Assembly: GCF_003260205.1 (NCBI RefSeq)
Contig: NZ_QERF01000004.1
Coordinates: 1 to 64,000, forward strand
DNA: 64,000 bases
Direction of reading: 5' to 3'
Source: Winogradskyella tangerina
GTDB taxonomy: Bacteria > Bacteroidota > Bacteroidia > Flavobacteriales > Flavobacteriaceae
In this document: one piece after another, positions 18,271-26,785 of the stretch
How positions within the stretch are numbered: the stretch's first letter is position 1
Layout: every line of letters begins with the position of its first letter
Translations under genes and position numbers: made by a program
Notes under the pieces: model-generated
Told to the model about the DNA's origin: nothing
Database searches by the model: none
The model's input: the letters and a program-made list of their open reading frames with translations, nothing else

Positions 18271-19110
18271 GTGACCCATCCAATTTACATAGGATATGAT
18301 TTTAAGGTAGAACCGCTTCAACCTGCAACAGAGATTCTTATTGCAGAATTAGGAGAAGCCGGTTTTGAAAGTTTTGTTGAGAATAATGAAGGCTTAACTG
18401 CCTATATTCAGAAATGCGATTGGAATGCTTTTATCCTTGAAGATATTCATATTCTCAGCTCAGAAGACTTCACGATTACTTTTGAATTCAACGAAATTGA
18501 GCAGACCAATTGGAATGAAGAGTGGGAGAAGAATTTCAAACCCATTGTGGTAGACGATATGGTGACTGTAAGAGCGCCTTTTCATGAAAAGCCAAACACG
18601 AAATATGATATCATTATTGAACCAAAAATGAGTTTTGGTACTGGGCATCATGAAACAACACACATGATGATTCAGCATATTCTTCGCAATGATTTTGAAA
18701 ACAAGTCGGTTTTAGATATGGGTTGCGGAACTGGGGTTCTAGCAATTTTTGCTGAAAAGCGAGGTGCTAGTCGGTTAGATGCCGTTGATATTGACAATTG
18801 GTGCTACATTAATAGCCTTGAAAATGCACAACGAAATGCCTGTCAGCATATTAAAGTATTTGAAGGTGATGTTAATCAGATTAAAGGTAGAAGTTACGAT
18901 ATTATTATAGCCAATATTAATAGAAATATACTATTAGCAGATATTCCGGAATATGCAAAATGTCTAACTTCTGAAGGTATTCTTTTTTTAAGTGGATTTT
19001 ACCAAGAAGATATCGATACTATCAAAGATAAATGCGCTGATAATCAACTAGATTTGGTTGAAAAAATTGAAAAAAACAACTGGGTTGCTCTAAAATTCAA
19101 TATTAAATAA
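18271..19110 (+). CDS. prmA: Ribosomal protein L11 methyltransferase
   Basis: 279 aa, SAM-dependent. Motif I is LDMGCGTGVLAI (about 148-159) and the catalytic-face motif ANINRNIL corresponds to post-motif II. PrmA methylates lysines and the N-terminus of L11. The GTG start immediately follows the tpiA stop, so the two are coupled. GTG as start is supported by the family-like N-terminus (IYIGYDFKVEPLQPATEIL). Confidence 0.95.
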   Translation: MTHPIYIGYDFKVEPLQPATEILIAELGEAGFESFVENNEGLTAYIQKCDWNAFILEDIHILSSEDFTITFEFNEIEQTNWNEEWEKNFKPIVVDDMVTVRAPFHEKPNTKYDIIIEPKMSFGTGHHETTHMMIQHILRNDFENKSVLDMGCGTGVLAIFAEKRGASRLDAVDIDNWCYINSLENAQRNACQHIKVFEGDVNQIKGRSYDIIIANINRNILLADIPEYAKCLTSEGILFLSGFYQEDIDTIKDKCADNQLDLVEKIEKNNWVALKFNIK

Positions 19111-19352
19111 TTTTCAATTTTTTATTAAAAAGTTTAAACAAAACGCAATACTTTAATAAAAATTAACACTTTTAATAAAATATTTGCGGTTTTTCCGTAA
19201 TTCTTTTTCTTTTTAATTTTCTAATTTTAGGTCAAATAATATTATTTGCTTGTAGATTTTTAGGTAAACAATTCCCTTTATGTTTACACAGAATTCCTAC
19301 ACCCTTGTTTACGTAAGCGATTCAAACAAATCATTAATTTAATACATTAAAA

Positions 19353-20387
19353 ATGAAAAGAATAATAAAGTATTGGGCTTTGGCCATATCTGCTTTTGCA
19401 CTTGTTTTTACGGCTTGTCAGAAAGACGAAGTTTCTGAAGACATTACAAATTCAGAGGATATTATTATTAACATGAACAACCTAGAAAACCGAACATTGG
19501 TAACTGATAGTGATTTACTAGATGCAATTAGATCTTTAGATATTGATGTCGGATTAGTATCAAAAGGGGCTTTCCATTTACCGGATGGCACCATTGAAGA
19601 CCGTATTTATATCGGGAGCGATATCACTTTCACACAAGAAGAACTCGATTTATTACTCAATGGAGGTAGCGGTCTAGATCGCCAATACAGTACGTTTAAC
19701 CTAGTTGAGGGTGCAAATTTAAATATTGATATTCTTGGTTATACAGGTGGAAGTCAGGCACTATCAAGTAAAGCACAAACGGCTTTACAATGGGCTGTAA
19801 ATAATTTCAATAATTTGAATACAACCCTTCAGTTCAACTTAACCTTTGGTACCAACTATCAGGCTGCTGATATGGTAGTCTACGACAATACCGTAAATAA
19901 TCCAAGTGGTACTGGTGGTGTGGCAGGTTTTCCAACTTCTGATGGGAGACCAAACAAATTTGTACAGATCTATGGTATTGAGCAGTTTTCGACTAATGTG
20001 AATGAGCATGTTATTACGCATGAGATTGGGCACTCCATAGGATTCCGTCATTCGGACTGGTTTGATCGTTTAAGTTGTCCGCCACAGGCACAAGGTAACG
20101 AAGGATCAGGTTCTGATGGTGCTGTACATATACCTGGTACACCGACAGGAAGAGATGTGACATCCGTTATGCAAGCTTGTTTTTCAACGAGTGAGGACGG
20201 AGAATTTAATGGTAATGATATCATTGCTTTAGAATATATGTATCCCGTAACACCAACCGGACCATGCGACGGCGTGTCTGAATGGCAAAGCGGTGTAAGC
20301 TACAGTATTGGTGATCGAGTGACTTACTTCGGAAATCTTTACGAGCGTGTTTCTGGAGGTTGGACACTTATAGGACCATGTAACTAG
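19353..20387 (+). CDS. M57-family HEIGH metalloprotease, lipoprotein, with C-terminal chitin-binding-like module
   Basis: 344 aa. Lipoprotein signal with lipobox VFTAC. The zinc-binding motif HEIGHSIGFRH places ligands at H223, H227 and H233 with E224 catalytic, matching Peptidase_M57 (dual-action HEIGH proteases). Residues about 305-344 (WQSGVSYSIGDRVTYFGNLYE) resemble a small CBM5/12-type carbohydrate-binding fold. It was probably inserted between prmA and clpS, which are often direct neighbours in this group. Likely surface-exposed and degradative; substrate unknown. Confidence 0.88.
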   Translation: MKRIIKYWALAISAFALVFTACQKDEVSEDITNSEDIIINMNNLENRTLVTDSDLLDAIRSLDIDVGLVSKGAFHLPDGTIEDRIYIGSDITFTQEELDLLLNGGSGLDRQYSTFNLVEGANLNIDILGYTGGSQALSSKAQTALQWAVNNFNNLNTTLQFNLTFGTNYQAADMVVYDNTVNNPSGTGGVAGFPTSDGRPNKFVQIYGIEQFSTNVNEHVITHEIGHSIGFRHSDWFDRLSCPPQAQGNEGSGSDGAVHIPGTPTGRDVTSVMQACFSTSEDGEFNGNDIIALEYMYPVTPTGPCDGVSEWQSGVSYSIGDRVTYFGNLYERVSGGWTLIGPCN

Positions 20388-20550
20388 TGGCATAAAAAGA
20401 TTAGCTTAGTAATTAGTTATCTTGTGCAAATGGGTTACTTTCAAAATAAGTGGCTCATTTGCTTTTATAGTGGAACATTCAACTAAATATTAACCATTTA
20501 TATTATTAGTGACAATTATTCCTTAAATTAGCTTAAATCACTTTTGAGCT

Positions 20551-20826
20551 ATGAAATTTCAAGAAAAAGAACAAGAAGAGCTATTACTGAAAGAGGATGT
20601 CCTGAAACAGAACGAGATCGTTTTATTTAATGATGATGTCAATACCTTCGATCATGTTATTGACACCTTAATCTATGCCTGTGACCATACTCCTGAACAA
20701 GCCGAGCAGTGTTCAATCATTGTTCACTATAAAGGAAAATGTACGGTGAAAACAGGATCGTATGAAGATTTAAAACCGCGGTGTTCTAAGCTGCTTCAGG
20801 CAGGACTAAGCGCAGAAATCGTATAA
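20551..20826 (+). CDS. clpS: ClpS, adaptor of the ClpAP-type protease
   Basis: 91 aa. The core NDDVNTFDHVIDTLIYACDHTPEQAEQC is the ClpS signature (the NDD-x-x-TFD substrate pocket). It delivers N-degron proteins to the Clp ATPase. Monocistronic here, ended by a hairpin terminator that begins in the stop region. Confidence 0.95.
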   Translation: MKFQEKEQEELLLKEDVLKQNEIVLFNDDVNTFDHVIDTLIYACDHTPEQAEQCSIIVHYKGKCTVKTGSYEDLKPRCSKLLQAGLSAEIV

Positions 20827-20853
20827 AAAAATCCCACCGAAGTGGGATTTTTT
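20825..20853. terminator. Bidirectional intrinsic terminator (clpS / persulfide operon)
   Basis: Stem AAAAAAATCCCAC / GTGGGATTTTTTT with a CGAA loop between the convergent clpS and HMA-protein genes. Confidence 0.9.
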
Positions 20854-21121
20854 ATTTTGTCATTCTACCTATGGCACAACTCACAAAGGACTTGGCCTTT
20901 TTAGGAAGTGGGTTAGATTCTCCAACCATGGGATAACCAAGATCTGATAATTTCTTTTTAACAGATTCAAATTCAGTTTCAGAGTTGTAACTAAAATTGA
21001 CTTCATCAGTGTCGTTGTTGACTTCGACCTTCGATATTCCTATGAGTTTGGAGAGTTGCGTAACAATAGTGTTAGCACAACCACCGCACTTCAAATTTTG
21101 TATTTTTAATGTACTTTCCAT
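20852..21121 (-). CDS. Small heavy-metal-associated (HMA) domain protein
   Basis: 89 aa when started at the ATG 21119-21121, two bases after the stop of the MBL-rhodanese gene (an upstream in-frame start would overlap it). The HMA fold carries KCGGCANT, the CxxC metal- or thiol-binding motif, and a Cys near the C-terminus (FVSCAIGR). Family members carry copper or other soft metals. At the end of a sulfur operon it could bind copper or take part in persulfide/thiol transfer; the latter is inference. Confidence 0.85.
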   Translation of the reverse strand: MESTLKIQNLKCGGCANTIVTQLSKLIGISKVEVNNDTDEVNFSYNSETEFESVKKKLSDLGYPMVGESNPLPKKAKSFVSCAIGRMTK

Positions 21122-21123
21122 TA

Positions 21124-22530
21124 TTATAGTGTTGATGGACAAACGAAATCTGTTGTCGGAAGATCAGTCTTTTTAATGGCTCCAAATCCTCCAGCAATAT
21201 CAATAAGGTGATTAAAGCCTCGTGCTTTGAGGATCGAAGCTGCAATAACCGAACGATAACCGCCAGCACAATGGATATAATAAGTTTTATCTTTCGAGAT
21301 TTCGTTCATATTGTCGTTAATATAATCTAAGGGTAAATGCTGAGCTTGTTCTAAATGCATGCTACTGTATTCACCATCTTTTCTAACATCGAGAACATTT
21401 ATTTCTGAAGCTTTTGCTCTAGACGCGAATTCTTCTGCAGAAATAGACTCTAATGTATCGACGTCTCTGCCTGAAGCAGCCCAAGCTTCTATTCCGCCTT
21501 CAAGGAATCCCAAGGTGTTATCGTAACCAACACGCGATAATCGCGTTACTGCCTCTGCGGATTTTCCTTCAGGTACAACCAAGATTATAGGCTGTTTTAT
21601 ATCTGTGATCAATGCTCCGACCCAAGGAGCGAATTGACCATTTAATCCAATAAAAATAGAATTCGGGATATGACCCTTAACATAATCTGATTGCGTTCTA
21701 ACATCTAGAACTAATGCCGATTCATGATTGGCAAGTGCTTCAAATTCTTCTGGACTCAAAGGTGTATCACCAGTGCTTAAGATAGAATCAAATGTGTCGT
21801 ATCCCATCTTATTCATCATGGCATTTTTCGCAAAATATTGAGGTGGTGGTGCAATACCATCAAGTACCTCAGTTACAAATTCATCTTTGGTCATATTTGC
21901 GCGCAAGGCATAATTGGTCTGTTTTTGTTCACCTAAAACCCCAACGGTTTCTTTACTCAAATTTTTTCCACAGGCCGAACCTGCACCGTGTGCCGGATAA
22001 ACAATAACATCATCTGTAAGTGGCATAATTTTAGTACGAAGCGAATCGTACAACATGCCAGCTAAATCCTCTTTGGTTAAATGCGATTTAATGGCTAGAT
22101 CTGGTCTTCCTACGTCACCTAAGAATAAGGTGTCACCTGAAAAAATTGCATGGTCTTTGCCATTTTCATCCTTCAAAAGGTAAGTCACTGATTCTAATGT
22201 ATGACCTGGTGTGTGTAACACTTTAAAGGTAAGCTTACCAAGTTTTAATTCTTCGCCATCTTTTGCTGAATGAATGTCGTATTCAGTAGATGCTCCTGGT
22301 CCAAATACTATGGTTGCTCCGGTCTTTTTCGCAAGATCCACGTGTCCAGAAACAAAATCAGCATGAAAATGTGTTTCGAGTATATATTTAATTTTGGCAT
22401 TATTTGCATTAGCCTTATCAATGTATTGTTGAGTTTCGCGTAAAGGGTCAATTATAGCAACTTCACCTTCAGACTCGATATAGTAAGCTCCTTGAGCTAA
22501 ACATCCTGTATATAATTGTTCAATTTTCAT
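21124..22530 (-). CDS. MBL-fold persulfide dioxygenase-like / double rhodanese fusion
   Basis: 468 aa. The metallo-beta-lactamase domain (1-235) has H54-x-H56-x-D58, H110 and D133 and the GRPDL loop typical of ETHE1-like persulfide dioxygenases. Two rhodanese domains follow. The first (about 262-355) has VPEGKSA where the active-site Cys loop should be, so it is catalytically dead. The second (about 365-455) has HCAGGYRS with active C421. It probably oxidises glutathione- or low-molecular-weight persulfide to sulfite and moves sulfane sulfur. A CRP-like palindrome lies 45 bases upstream of its ATG. Confidence 0.92.
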   Translation of the reverse strand: MKIEQLYTGCLAQGAYYIESEGEVAIIDPLRETQQYIDKANANNAKIKYILETHFHADFVSGHVDLAKKTGATIVFGPGASTEYDIHSAKDGEELKLGKLTFKVLHTPGHTLESVTYLLKDENGKDHAIFSGDTLFLGDVGRPDLAIKSHLTKEDLAGMLYDSLRTKIMPLTDDVIVYPAHGAGSACGKNLSKETVGVLGEQKQTNYALRANMTKDEFVTEVLDGIAPPPQYFAKNAMMNKMGYDTFDSILSTGDTPLSPEEFEALANHESALVLDVRTQSDYVKGHIPNSIFIGLNGQFAPWVGALITDIKQPIILVVPEGKSAEAVTRLSRVGYDNTLGFLEGGIEAWAASGRDVDTLESISAEEFASRAKASEINVLDVRKDGEYSSMHLEQAQHLPLDYINDNMNEISKDKTYYIHCAGGYRSVIAASILKARGFNHLIDIAGGFGAIKKTDLPTTDFVCPSTL

Positions 22531-22574
22531 AATTCAATAATGTTATACAAATTTACAAAAGTTCGATATTAGAA

Positions 22575-22592
22575 ATGTGATAATAGTCACAT
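22575..22592. promoter_or_regulatory. CRP/FNR-type operator upstream of the persulfide dioxygenase gene
   Basis: ATGTGA-TAATAG-TCACAT, a perfect 6+6 inverted repeat with a 6-base spacer, matches the TGTGA-N6-TCACA geometry of Crp/Fnr family sites. A Crp/Fnr regulator is encoded three genes upstream on the same strand, making it the obvious candidate ligand. Confidence 0.65.
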
Positions 22593-22647
22593 AGTCTTTA
22601 AAAACAGTTGCTTACAATTCAGCTAAACTGAGGTTGTAAAGAACGTA

Positions 22648-23064
22648 TTAATGTGGCAATTTATCTTTTAAAACGCCGTAAAGATAGGTTCCCAGAATTG
22701 CGGCTGCAATGACAATTATCATTGAAATTGTTCCGGTTCCAACTAAAATATACATTGGTCCAGGGCATGCGCCACAGAGTGCCCAACCAAGTCCAAAAAT
22801 TGTTCCACCAATAATATACCTCGACAGGCCTTTTGCTTTTAGTGGAACTTTAATAGAATTGCCTTCTATAGTTTTTATGTTGAACTGTTTCGCGATCAAT
22901 AAAAACAATACTCCCGATACTACTGCGGTTCCTATAATGCCGTACATATGAAAAGATTGGAACTTAAACATTTCAAAAATGCGATACCATGAAACAGCCT
23001 CTGATTTTACTAGAACAATTCCGAAGAAAATGCCAACTAAAAAGAATTTAATATACTTTCCCAT
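22648..23064 (-). CDS. YeeE/YedE-type sulfur transport protein, half 2 (DUF6691-like)
   Basis: 138 aa, four spans. It contains the conserved WALCGACPGPMYILVGTG with two Cys, as in the second half of YeeE/YedE thiosulfate transporters. One base separates it from the upstream half. The pair would form a thiosulfate or sulfide-related importer, supplying or removing sulfur species handled by the MBL-rhodanese enzyme downstream. Confidence 0.88.
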   Translation of the reverse strand: MGKYIKFFLVGIFFGIVLVKSEAVSWYRIFEMFKFQSFHMYGIIGTAVVSGVLFLLIAKQFNIKTIEGNSIKVPLKAKGLSRYIIGGTIFGLGWALCGACPGPMYILVGTGTISMIIVIAAAILGTYLYGVLKDKLPH

Positions 23065-23065
23065 G

Positions 23066-23623
23066 TTAAAATAGTATTGGATAAATTAAATGAATCATTA
23101 ATAACCCGCCTAAGAAAAATCCAATCACGGCGATCAAAGAAGGTAATTGTAAGCTACTCAATCCTGTGATGGCATGGCCAGATGTACAACCTCCGGCATA
23201 ACGTGTTCCGAAACCAACTAGAAGCCCTCCGATAATAAGAATGCTTAGTCCTTTTAAGGTGAAAACATTTTCCCAACTGAAAAGTTCAGGTGGTAAAAGA
23301 CTGTCTCCAGCGTTTGTAAATCCGAGATTATTCAAATCGCTTATGGTGTTTTCACTTAGGTCGATATCTATTGGATTAGACAAATAAAAGTGAGCTATAA
23401 ATCCACCAACAATAGCGCCGAGTACCACCACGAGATTCCAACGTTGCGCTTTCCAATCGAACTTAAAGAACTCTACTTTTTTACCAGCACCACCGATGGC
23501 ACATAGCGTTCTGAGATTTGATGACATTCCGAAAGTTCTTCCAAAGTAAAGTAGAAGAAACATCACTATAGCTATTAATGGCCCTGAAACGTACCACGGC
23601 CATGGTTCTAAGATGTATTCCAT
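23066..23623 (-). CDS. YeeE/YedE-type sulfur transport protein, half 1
   Basis: 185 aa, about five spans. GGCTSGHAITGLS is the characteristic YeeE/YedE Cys motif, and TLCAIGGAGKKVEFFKFD sits in a cytoplasmic loop. The split into a 185-aa and a 138-aa protein replaces the single-chain transporter of other phyla. Lies between the Crp/Fnr gene and half 2 on the same strand. Confidence 0.88.
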   Translation of the reverse strand: MEYILEPWPWYVSGPLIAIVMFLLLYFGRTFGMSSNLRTLCAIGGAGKKVEFFKFDWKAQRWNLVVVLGAIVGGFIAHFYLSNPIDIDLSENTISDLNNLGFTNAGDSLLPPELFSWENVFTLKGLSILIIGGLLVGFGTRYAGGCTSGHAITGLSSLQLPSLIAVIGFFLGGLLMIHLIYPILF

Positions 23624-23665
23624 ATTAAATTTTTATGCAAAAATAGAACTCTTTGTAGGAGTCTT

Positions 23666-23682
23666 TGTGACAAAAGTTACTA
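23666..23682. promoter_or_regulatory. Degenerate CRP-like site before the YeeE/YedE genes
   Basis: TGTGA-CAAAAG-TTACTA has one perfect half-site and one poor one, in the same 5-N6-5 geometry as the palindrome at 22575. It lies 43 bases upstream of the first YeeE/YedE start and overlaps the stop codon of the regulator. Weak on its own; listed because the regulator is adjacent. Confidence 0.35.
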
Positions 23683-24315
23683 AAACTCTATTATTGAAAT
23701 TCTATTTCTTCCTAGTTTGATCTTATTTTCTTTTTCTAACTGTTTCAGTAATCGAGAGATGACAACTCGCGATGTATGGAGATCTTCGGCGATTTCCTGA
23801 TGGGTTATTTCCAAGTCTGTTGAAGCAGTAAGTTTTACTTTATCAGTTAAATACTTGAATAACCGTTCGTCCATTTTCATAAAGGCCAAGGTATCGATGG
23901 TCTCTAGCATTTCATCAAATCGAATCTGATAGCTTTGTAATATGAAATTTCTCCAACTTTCATTAGTATGAAACCACTGGCGCATTTTATCAATAGGTAT
24001 CATGAGCAGAGTAACATCGTCATCTGCAATTGCTCTAATTTTACTTTGTGATTTGGCCATGCAGCATGTTAATGACATGGCACAAGTATCCCCAGATTCT
24101 AGAACATAAAGTAAGAGTTCGTCACCATGATCGTCCTCGCGTAATACTTTTATATTGCCTTCAATTAAAAGAGGGATAAAATGAAGCTCTTGACCAATAT
24201 CTATGATGATGTCTTGTTTTTTGAAAGATTTGACAGAAGCCACCTCGGCAATACTGTCAATAATTTCGGAGTCGAATAAGTATTGGTAGGGTTGGAGTAG
24301 TTCTTTTTTATCCAT
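23680..24315 (-). CDS. Crp/Fnr-family transcriptional regulator
   Basis: 211 aa. Cyclic-nucleotide-binding-like beta-roll (about 20-115), dimerisation helix, and a C-terminal helix-turn-helix with THQEIAEDLHTSRVVISRLLKQLE (about 171-194), typical of the family. The sensor half has three Cys, C78, C84 and C85 (DTCAMSLTCCMA), which would suit thiol or persulfide sensing. Position at the head of the sulfur operon and the two palindromes in that operon make it the likely local regulator; activator or repressor is not known. Confidence 0.92.
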   Translation of the reverse strand: MDKKELLQPYQYLFDSEIIDSIAEVASVKSFKKQDIIIDIGQELHFIPLLIEGNIKVLREDDHGDELLLYVLESGDTCAMSLTCCMAKSQSKIRAIADDDVTLLMIPIDKMRQWFHTNESWRNFILQSYQIRFDEMLETIDTLAFMKMDERLFKYLTDKVKLTASTDLEITHQEIAEDLHTSRVVISRLLKQLEKENKIKLGRNRISIIEF

Positions 24316-24378
24316 AATTCAAAAATAGCAATTACAATTTTTGAAATAAATAGTTTGGTTGTTTTTTAATAATTGTCT

Positions 24379-24386
24379 TATATTTG
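24379..24386 (+). promoter_or_regulatory. -7 promoter element of tRNA-Arg
   Basis: TATATTTG matches TANNTTTG and ends 16 bases before the tRNA. TTG triplets lie 17 and 21 bases upstream; neither is at the ideal 19. Confidence 0.5.
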
Positions 24387-24401
24387 CAGCCACTTTAAAA
24401 C

Positions 24402-24475
24402 GGCCTCGTGGCGCAACTGAATAGCGCATCTGATTACGGCTCAGAAGGTTGCAGGTTTGAATCCTGCCGAGGTCA
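24402..24475 (+). tRNA. tRNA-Arg (anticodon ACG)
   Basis: 74-base cloverleaf. Acceptor GGCCTCG pairs with CGAGGTC, the D arm is GCGC/GCGC, the anticodon stem TCTGA/TCAGA holds the loop TTACGGC with anticodon ACG (A34 read as inosine), and the T arm is GCAGG-TTTGAAT-CCTGC. Discriminator A at 24475, no encoded CCA. Confidence 0.97.
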
Positions 24476-24495
24476 CGAAAAAATAATTCAATAAG

Positions 24496-24527
24496 AAAAA
24501 ACGCCAAGCTTGCTTGAGCGTTTTTTT
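24496..24527 (+). terminator. Intrinsic terminator of tRNA-Arg
   Basis: AAAAAACGC-CAAGC pairs with GCTTG-A-GCGTTTTTT (one bulged A), followed by T7, 20 bases after the tRNA. The 203 bases from here to the next gene show only AT-rich DNA with no clear element. Confidence 0.75.
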
Positions 24528-24730
24528 GTTTGAATTATTTTCAAAGCGGAGCTTTGTCACAGTTTCCGTTCTACTTGTTTAGTGGTTTTCTTCCCGTCTA
24601 TCAGAGTTTTTGAAAATTCACCGAGAATTTTTAATAAATAACATATGTAATTTTTAATTCGTAAAATTTTGTTCTATTTTGTAGTATAAATCCCATATCT
24701 CCACAGCTTTATCTCCATTAATTTTTAAAA

Positions 24731-26773
24731 ATGAGACTCGCTATTAACTCAACAATCATTTTTAAACCACTGCTATTGCCATTTTTAATGCTGTTTGCTA
24801 TTGGTTTAAACGCACAAATTAATTCTTATCCTTTTCTTGAAGATTTTGAATCCGGAGCCGCTGGGTGGACAGTTGTTCAAGGTCCAAATACATTTCAAGG
24901 GCTAAACACAACGTGGGAACTGGGAGAACCCACTTTATTTTTTACACCGACGTCTGGAGTCAACGCCTGGGTTACAAATTTGGACGGAATTACTCAAAGT
25001 GGTGAGTTCGGATGGGTGCAAAGCCCCGTATTCGATCTTACAGGTTTAGCAACACCTTATTTGCAATTCAATATTTATGTAAATACGCCTGCTAATGACT
25101 TAGCGTATGTTATAATTTCTACTGATGGTGGCGTGAATTGGCAAACTTTAGGGAGTTTTAATGATGAGGTCAATTGGTATGATTGTAATTACTCTACTCC
25201 ATCTTGGTGCGATATGTCTGATTGGCAAACAGCTGCATATTCATTAGACAGCTTTATTGATGAGACAAATGTTGTATTCGGAATTGTCTTTAAAGACGAA
25301 ACGCCCGGTAGTTCATTATCTGGTTTTGCATTTGATGATTTCCGAATAGCAGACACCTATTGTTTTGCAGGTGATGAAGAAGATTACTTTAATGATGATC
25401 CTGATAGCAATTGGCTACAATGCATAGAAAATGGTGAAAATATTCAACTAAATACGGCCGTAGATAATTTTTTATTAAGCACAGGTAGAACACCAAATTT
25501 TACTACTAGGCGTTGGCAATTTTTAAGTGGACCGTTTGGTCCGAGAGGTCCAAAAGTAATCAACTTATCTGCTGATGATGAGGATGACGATGATGCCGAT
25601 TTTCCAAATACAGGTTCTGGTCTGGGTGAGTTGTTTACCTTCAATTATATAGTAGATAGTGGAACATGTGAGGATAGCGTAGAAATTAATATTTGTATGA
25701 ATCCCGATTTAAATGGAAGCATCGAGGAGGAAGTAATTTATATATGTCCAGGCGAGTCCGTTACGAGTTTTGATGAAATGTTTAATGTGTTTGTGATGGA
25801 CCAAATTAGAGATTTAGATGGCTTTTGGAGTGATGCTTACTATTACGGAATCGATTTTCCGATTACTACTACGAGTTTTTATACTTATTTTGACAGTACA
25901 GCGAATGAATTAGATTTAATGATCGATGAAATAGGTTGTAGCAGTGAATCAATAGATATATCTTTTGCTAATGCGCAAAACACCAATGACGGAACCTACG
26001 ATTATTACGAGGTTGATATAATGATCAATACCACCGATATGGGTAGTAGTTTTAAGCTAGGTGATGGTAAAGTATTTATTCGGTATAACGATGCAGCTTT
26101 CGGAAAGTATGTAGATGCTTATGAACAAATTGAAGTCACAGCTCCAGATGGATATATATTAGGTCAGGGTACTGATTCAGATGCAAATGCTAAAATTTAT
26201 ACCAATCCTCAGGTTTTTGACAATATTAATGATGCAGATATTAGTCGATTTTCGATAAGATTCAAGCAAGATTACAGTACGAATACATTTTCAGATGATA
26301 ATGTTACCAATACCTTAGAGAAGTTGTGTCATATTAAAATTAGATATTCTGATATAAATGAGAATCCATCCCTCGAATTTGAAAGTGGTGGTATTTATGA
26401 CAATAAATTTACTACAGCCACAGTTTGTGGTTTATTAAATGGTGGTTCAGAAATTACTAATTGTCTTCCAGAATTAAGAACCTTGATCATTAACGATTCA
26501 TTTAATAGTACTGGGGCAACTTTGTCTTCAGAAAGTATTAATAATATTCAACGCTATTCGCTATATCCAAACCCTTCAAACGGTATTGTGAATATTTCTG
26601 GAGATATTAATCAACTAGATCAAATACAAATCTATTCTCTAACTGGAGCTTTAGTGAATAGGGTAGATTCAGACTTAGACCGTATAGATATTTCAGATTT
26701 ACCATCAGGCGTATATTTCTTTAAACTGATGAGTGCTAATATATCTAAAACCTTTAAGGTTATAAATCAATAG
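24731..26773 (+). CDS. Secreted multidomain protein with T9SS type A sorting tail
   Basis: 680 aa with a Sec signal peptide ending LNAQ. Residues about 28-210 are a MAM/jelly-roll-like module as found after secreted peptidases (FLEDFESGAAGW, FAFDDFRIAD). The middle has a Cys-containing region (about 215-400) and a beta-rich module with KIRYSD. The C-terminus, YPNPSNGIVNISGD to SGVYFFKL, is a T9SS type A sorting domain. No protease active site is visible, so it is likely an adhesin or cell-surface binding protein. The TPR-CHAT gene starts 12 bases after its stop, which suggests co-transcription. Confidence 0.82.
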   Translation: MRLAINSTIIFKPLLLPFLMLFAIGLNAQINSYPFLEDFESGAAGWTVVQGPNTFQGLNTTWELGEPTLFFTPTSGVNAWVTNLDGITQSGEFGWVQSPVFDLTGLATPYLQFNIYVNTPANDLAYVIISTDGGVNWQTLGSFNDEVNWYDCNYSTPSWCDMSDWQTAAYSLDSFIDETNVVFGIVFKDETPGSSLSGFAFDDFRIADTYCFAGDEEDYFNDDPDSNWLQCIENGENIQLNTAVDNFLLSTGRTPNFTTRRWQFLSGPFGPRGPKVINLSADDEDDDDADFPNTGSGLGELFTFNYIVDSGTCEDSVEINICMNPDLNGSIEEEVIYICPGESVTSFDEMFNVFVMDQIRDLDGFWSDAYYYGIDFPITTTSFYTYFDSTANELDLMIDEIGCSSESIDISFANAQNTNDGTYDYYEVDIMINTTDMGSSFKLGDGKVFIRYNDAAFGKYVDAYEQIEVTAPDGYILGQGTDSDANAKIYTNPQVFDNINDADISRFSIRFKQDYSTNTFSDDNVTNTLEKLCHIKIRYSDINENPSLEFESGGIYDNKFTTATVCGLLNGGSEITNCLPELRTLIINDSFNSTGATLSSESINNIQRYSLYPNPSNGIVNISGDINQLDQIQIYSLTGALVNRVDSDLDRIDISDLPSGVYFFKLMSANISKTFKVINQ

Positions 26774-26785
26774 TTCGGTTTAGTT

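Noticed and set aside
24319-24507. 62-codon minus-strand frame over tRNA-Arg
   Set aside because: It is an antisense reading of the tRNA with a typical spurious GRIQTCNLLSRNQMRYS-like product.
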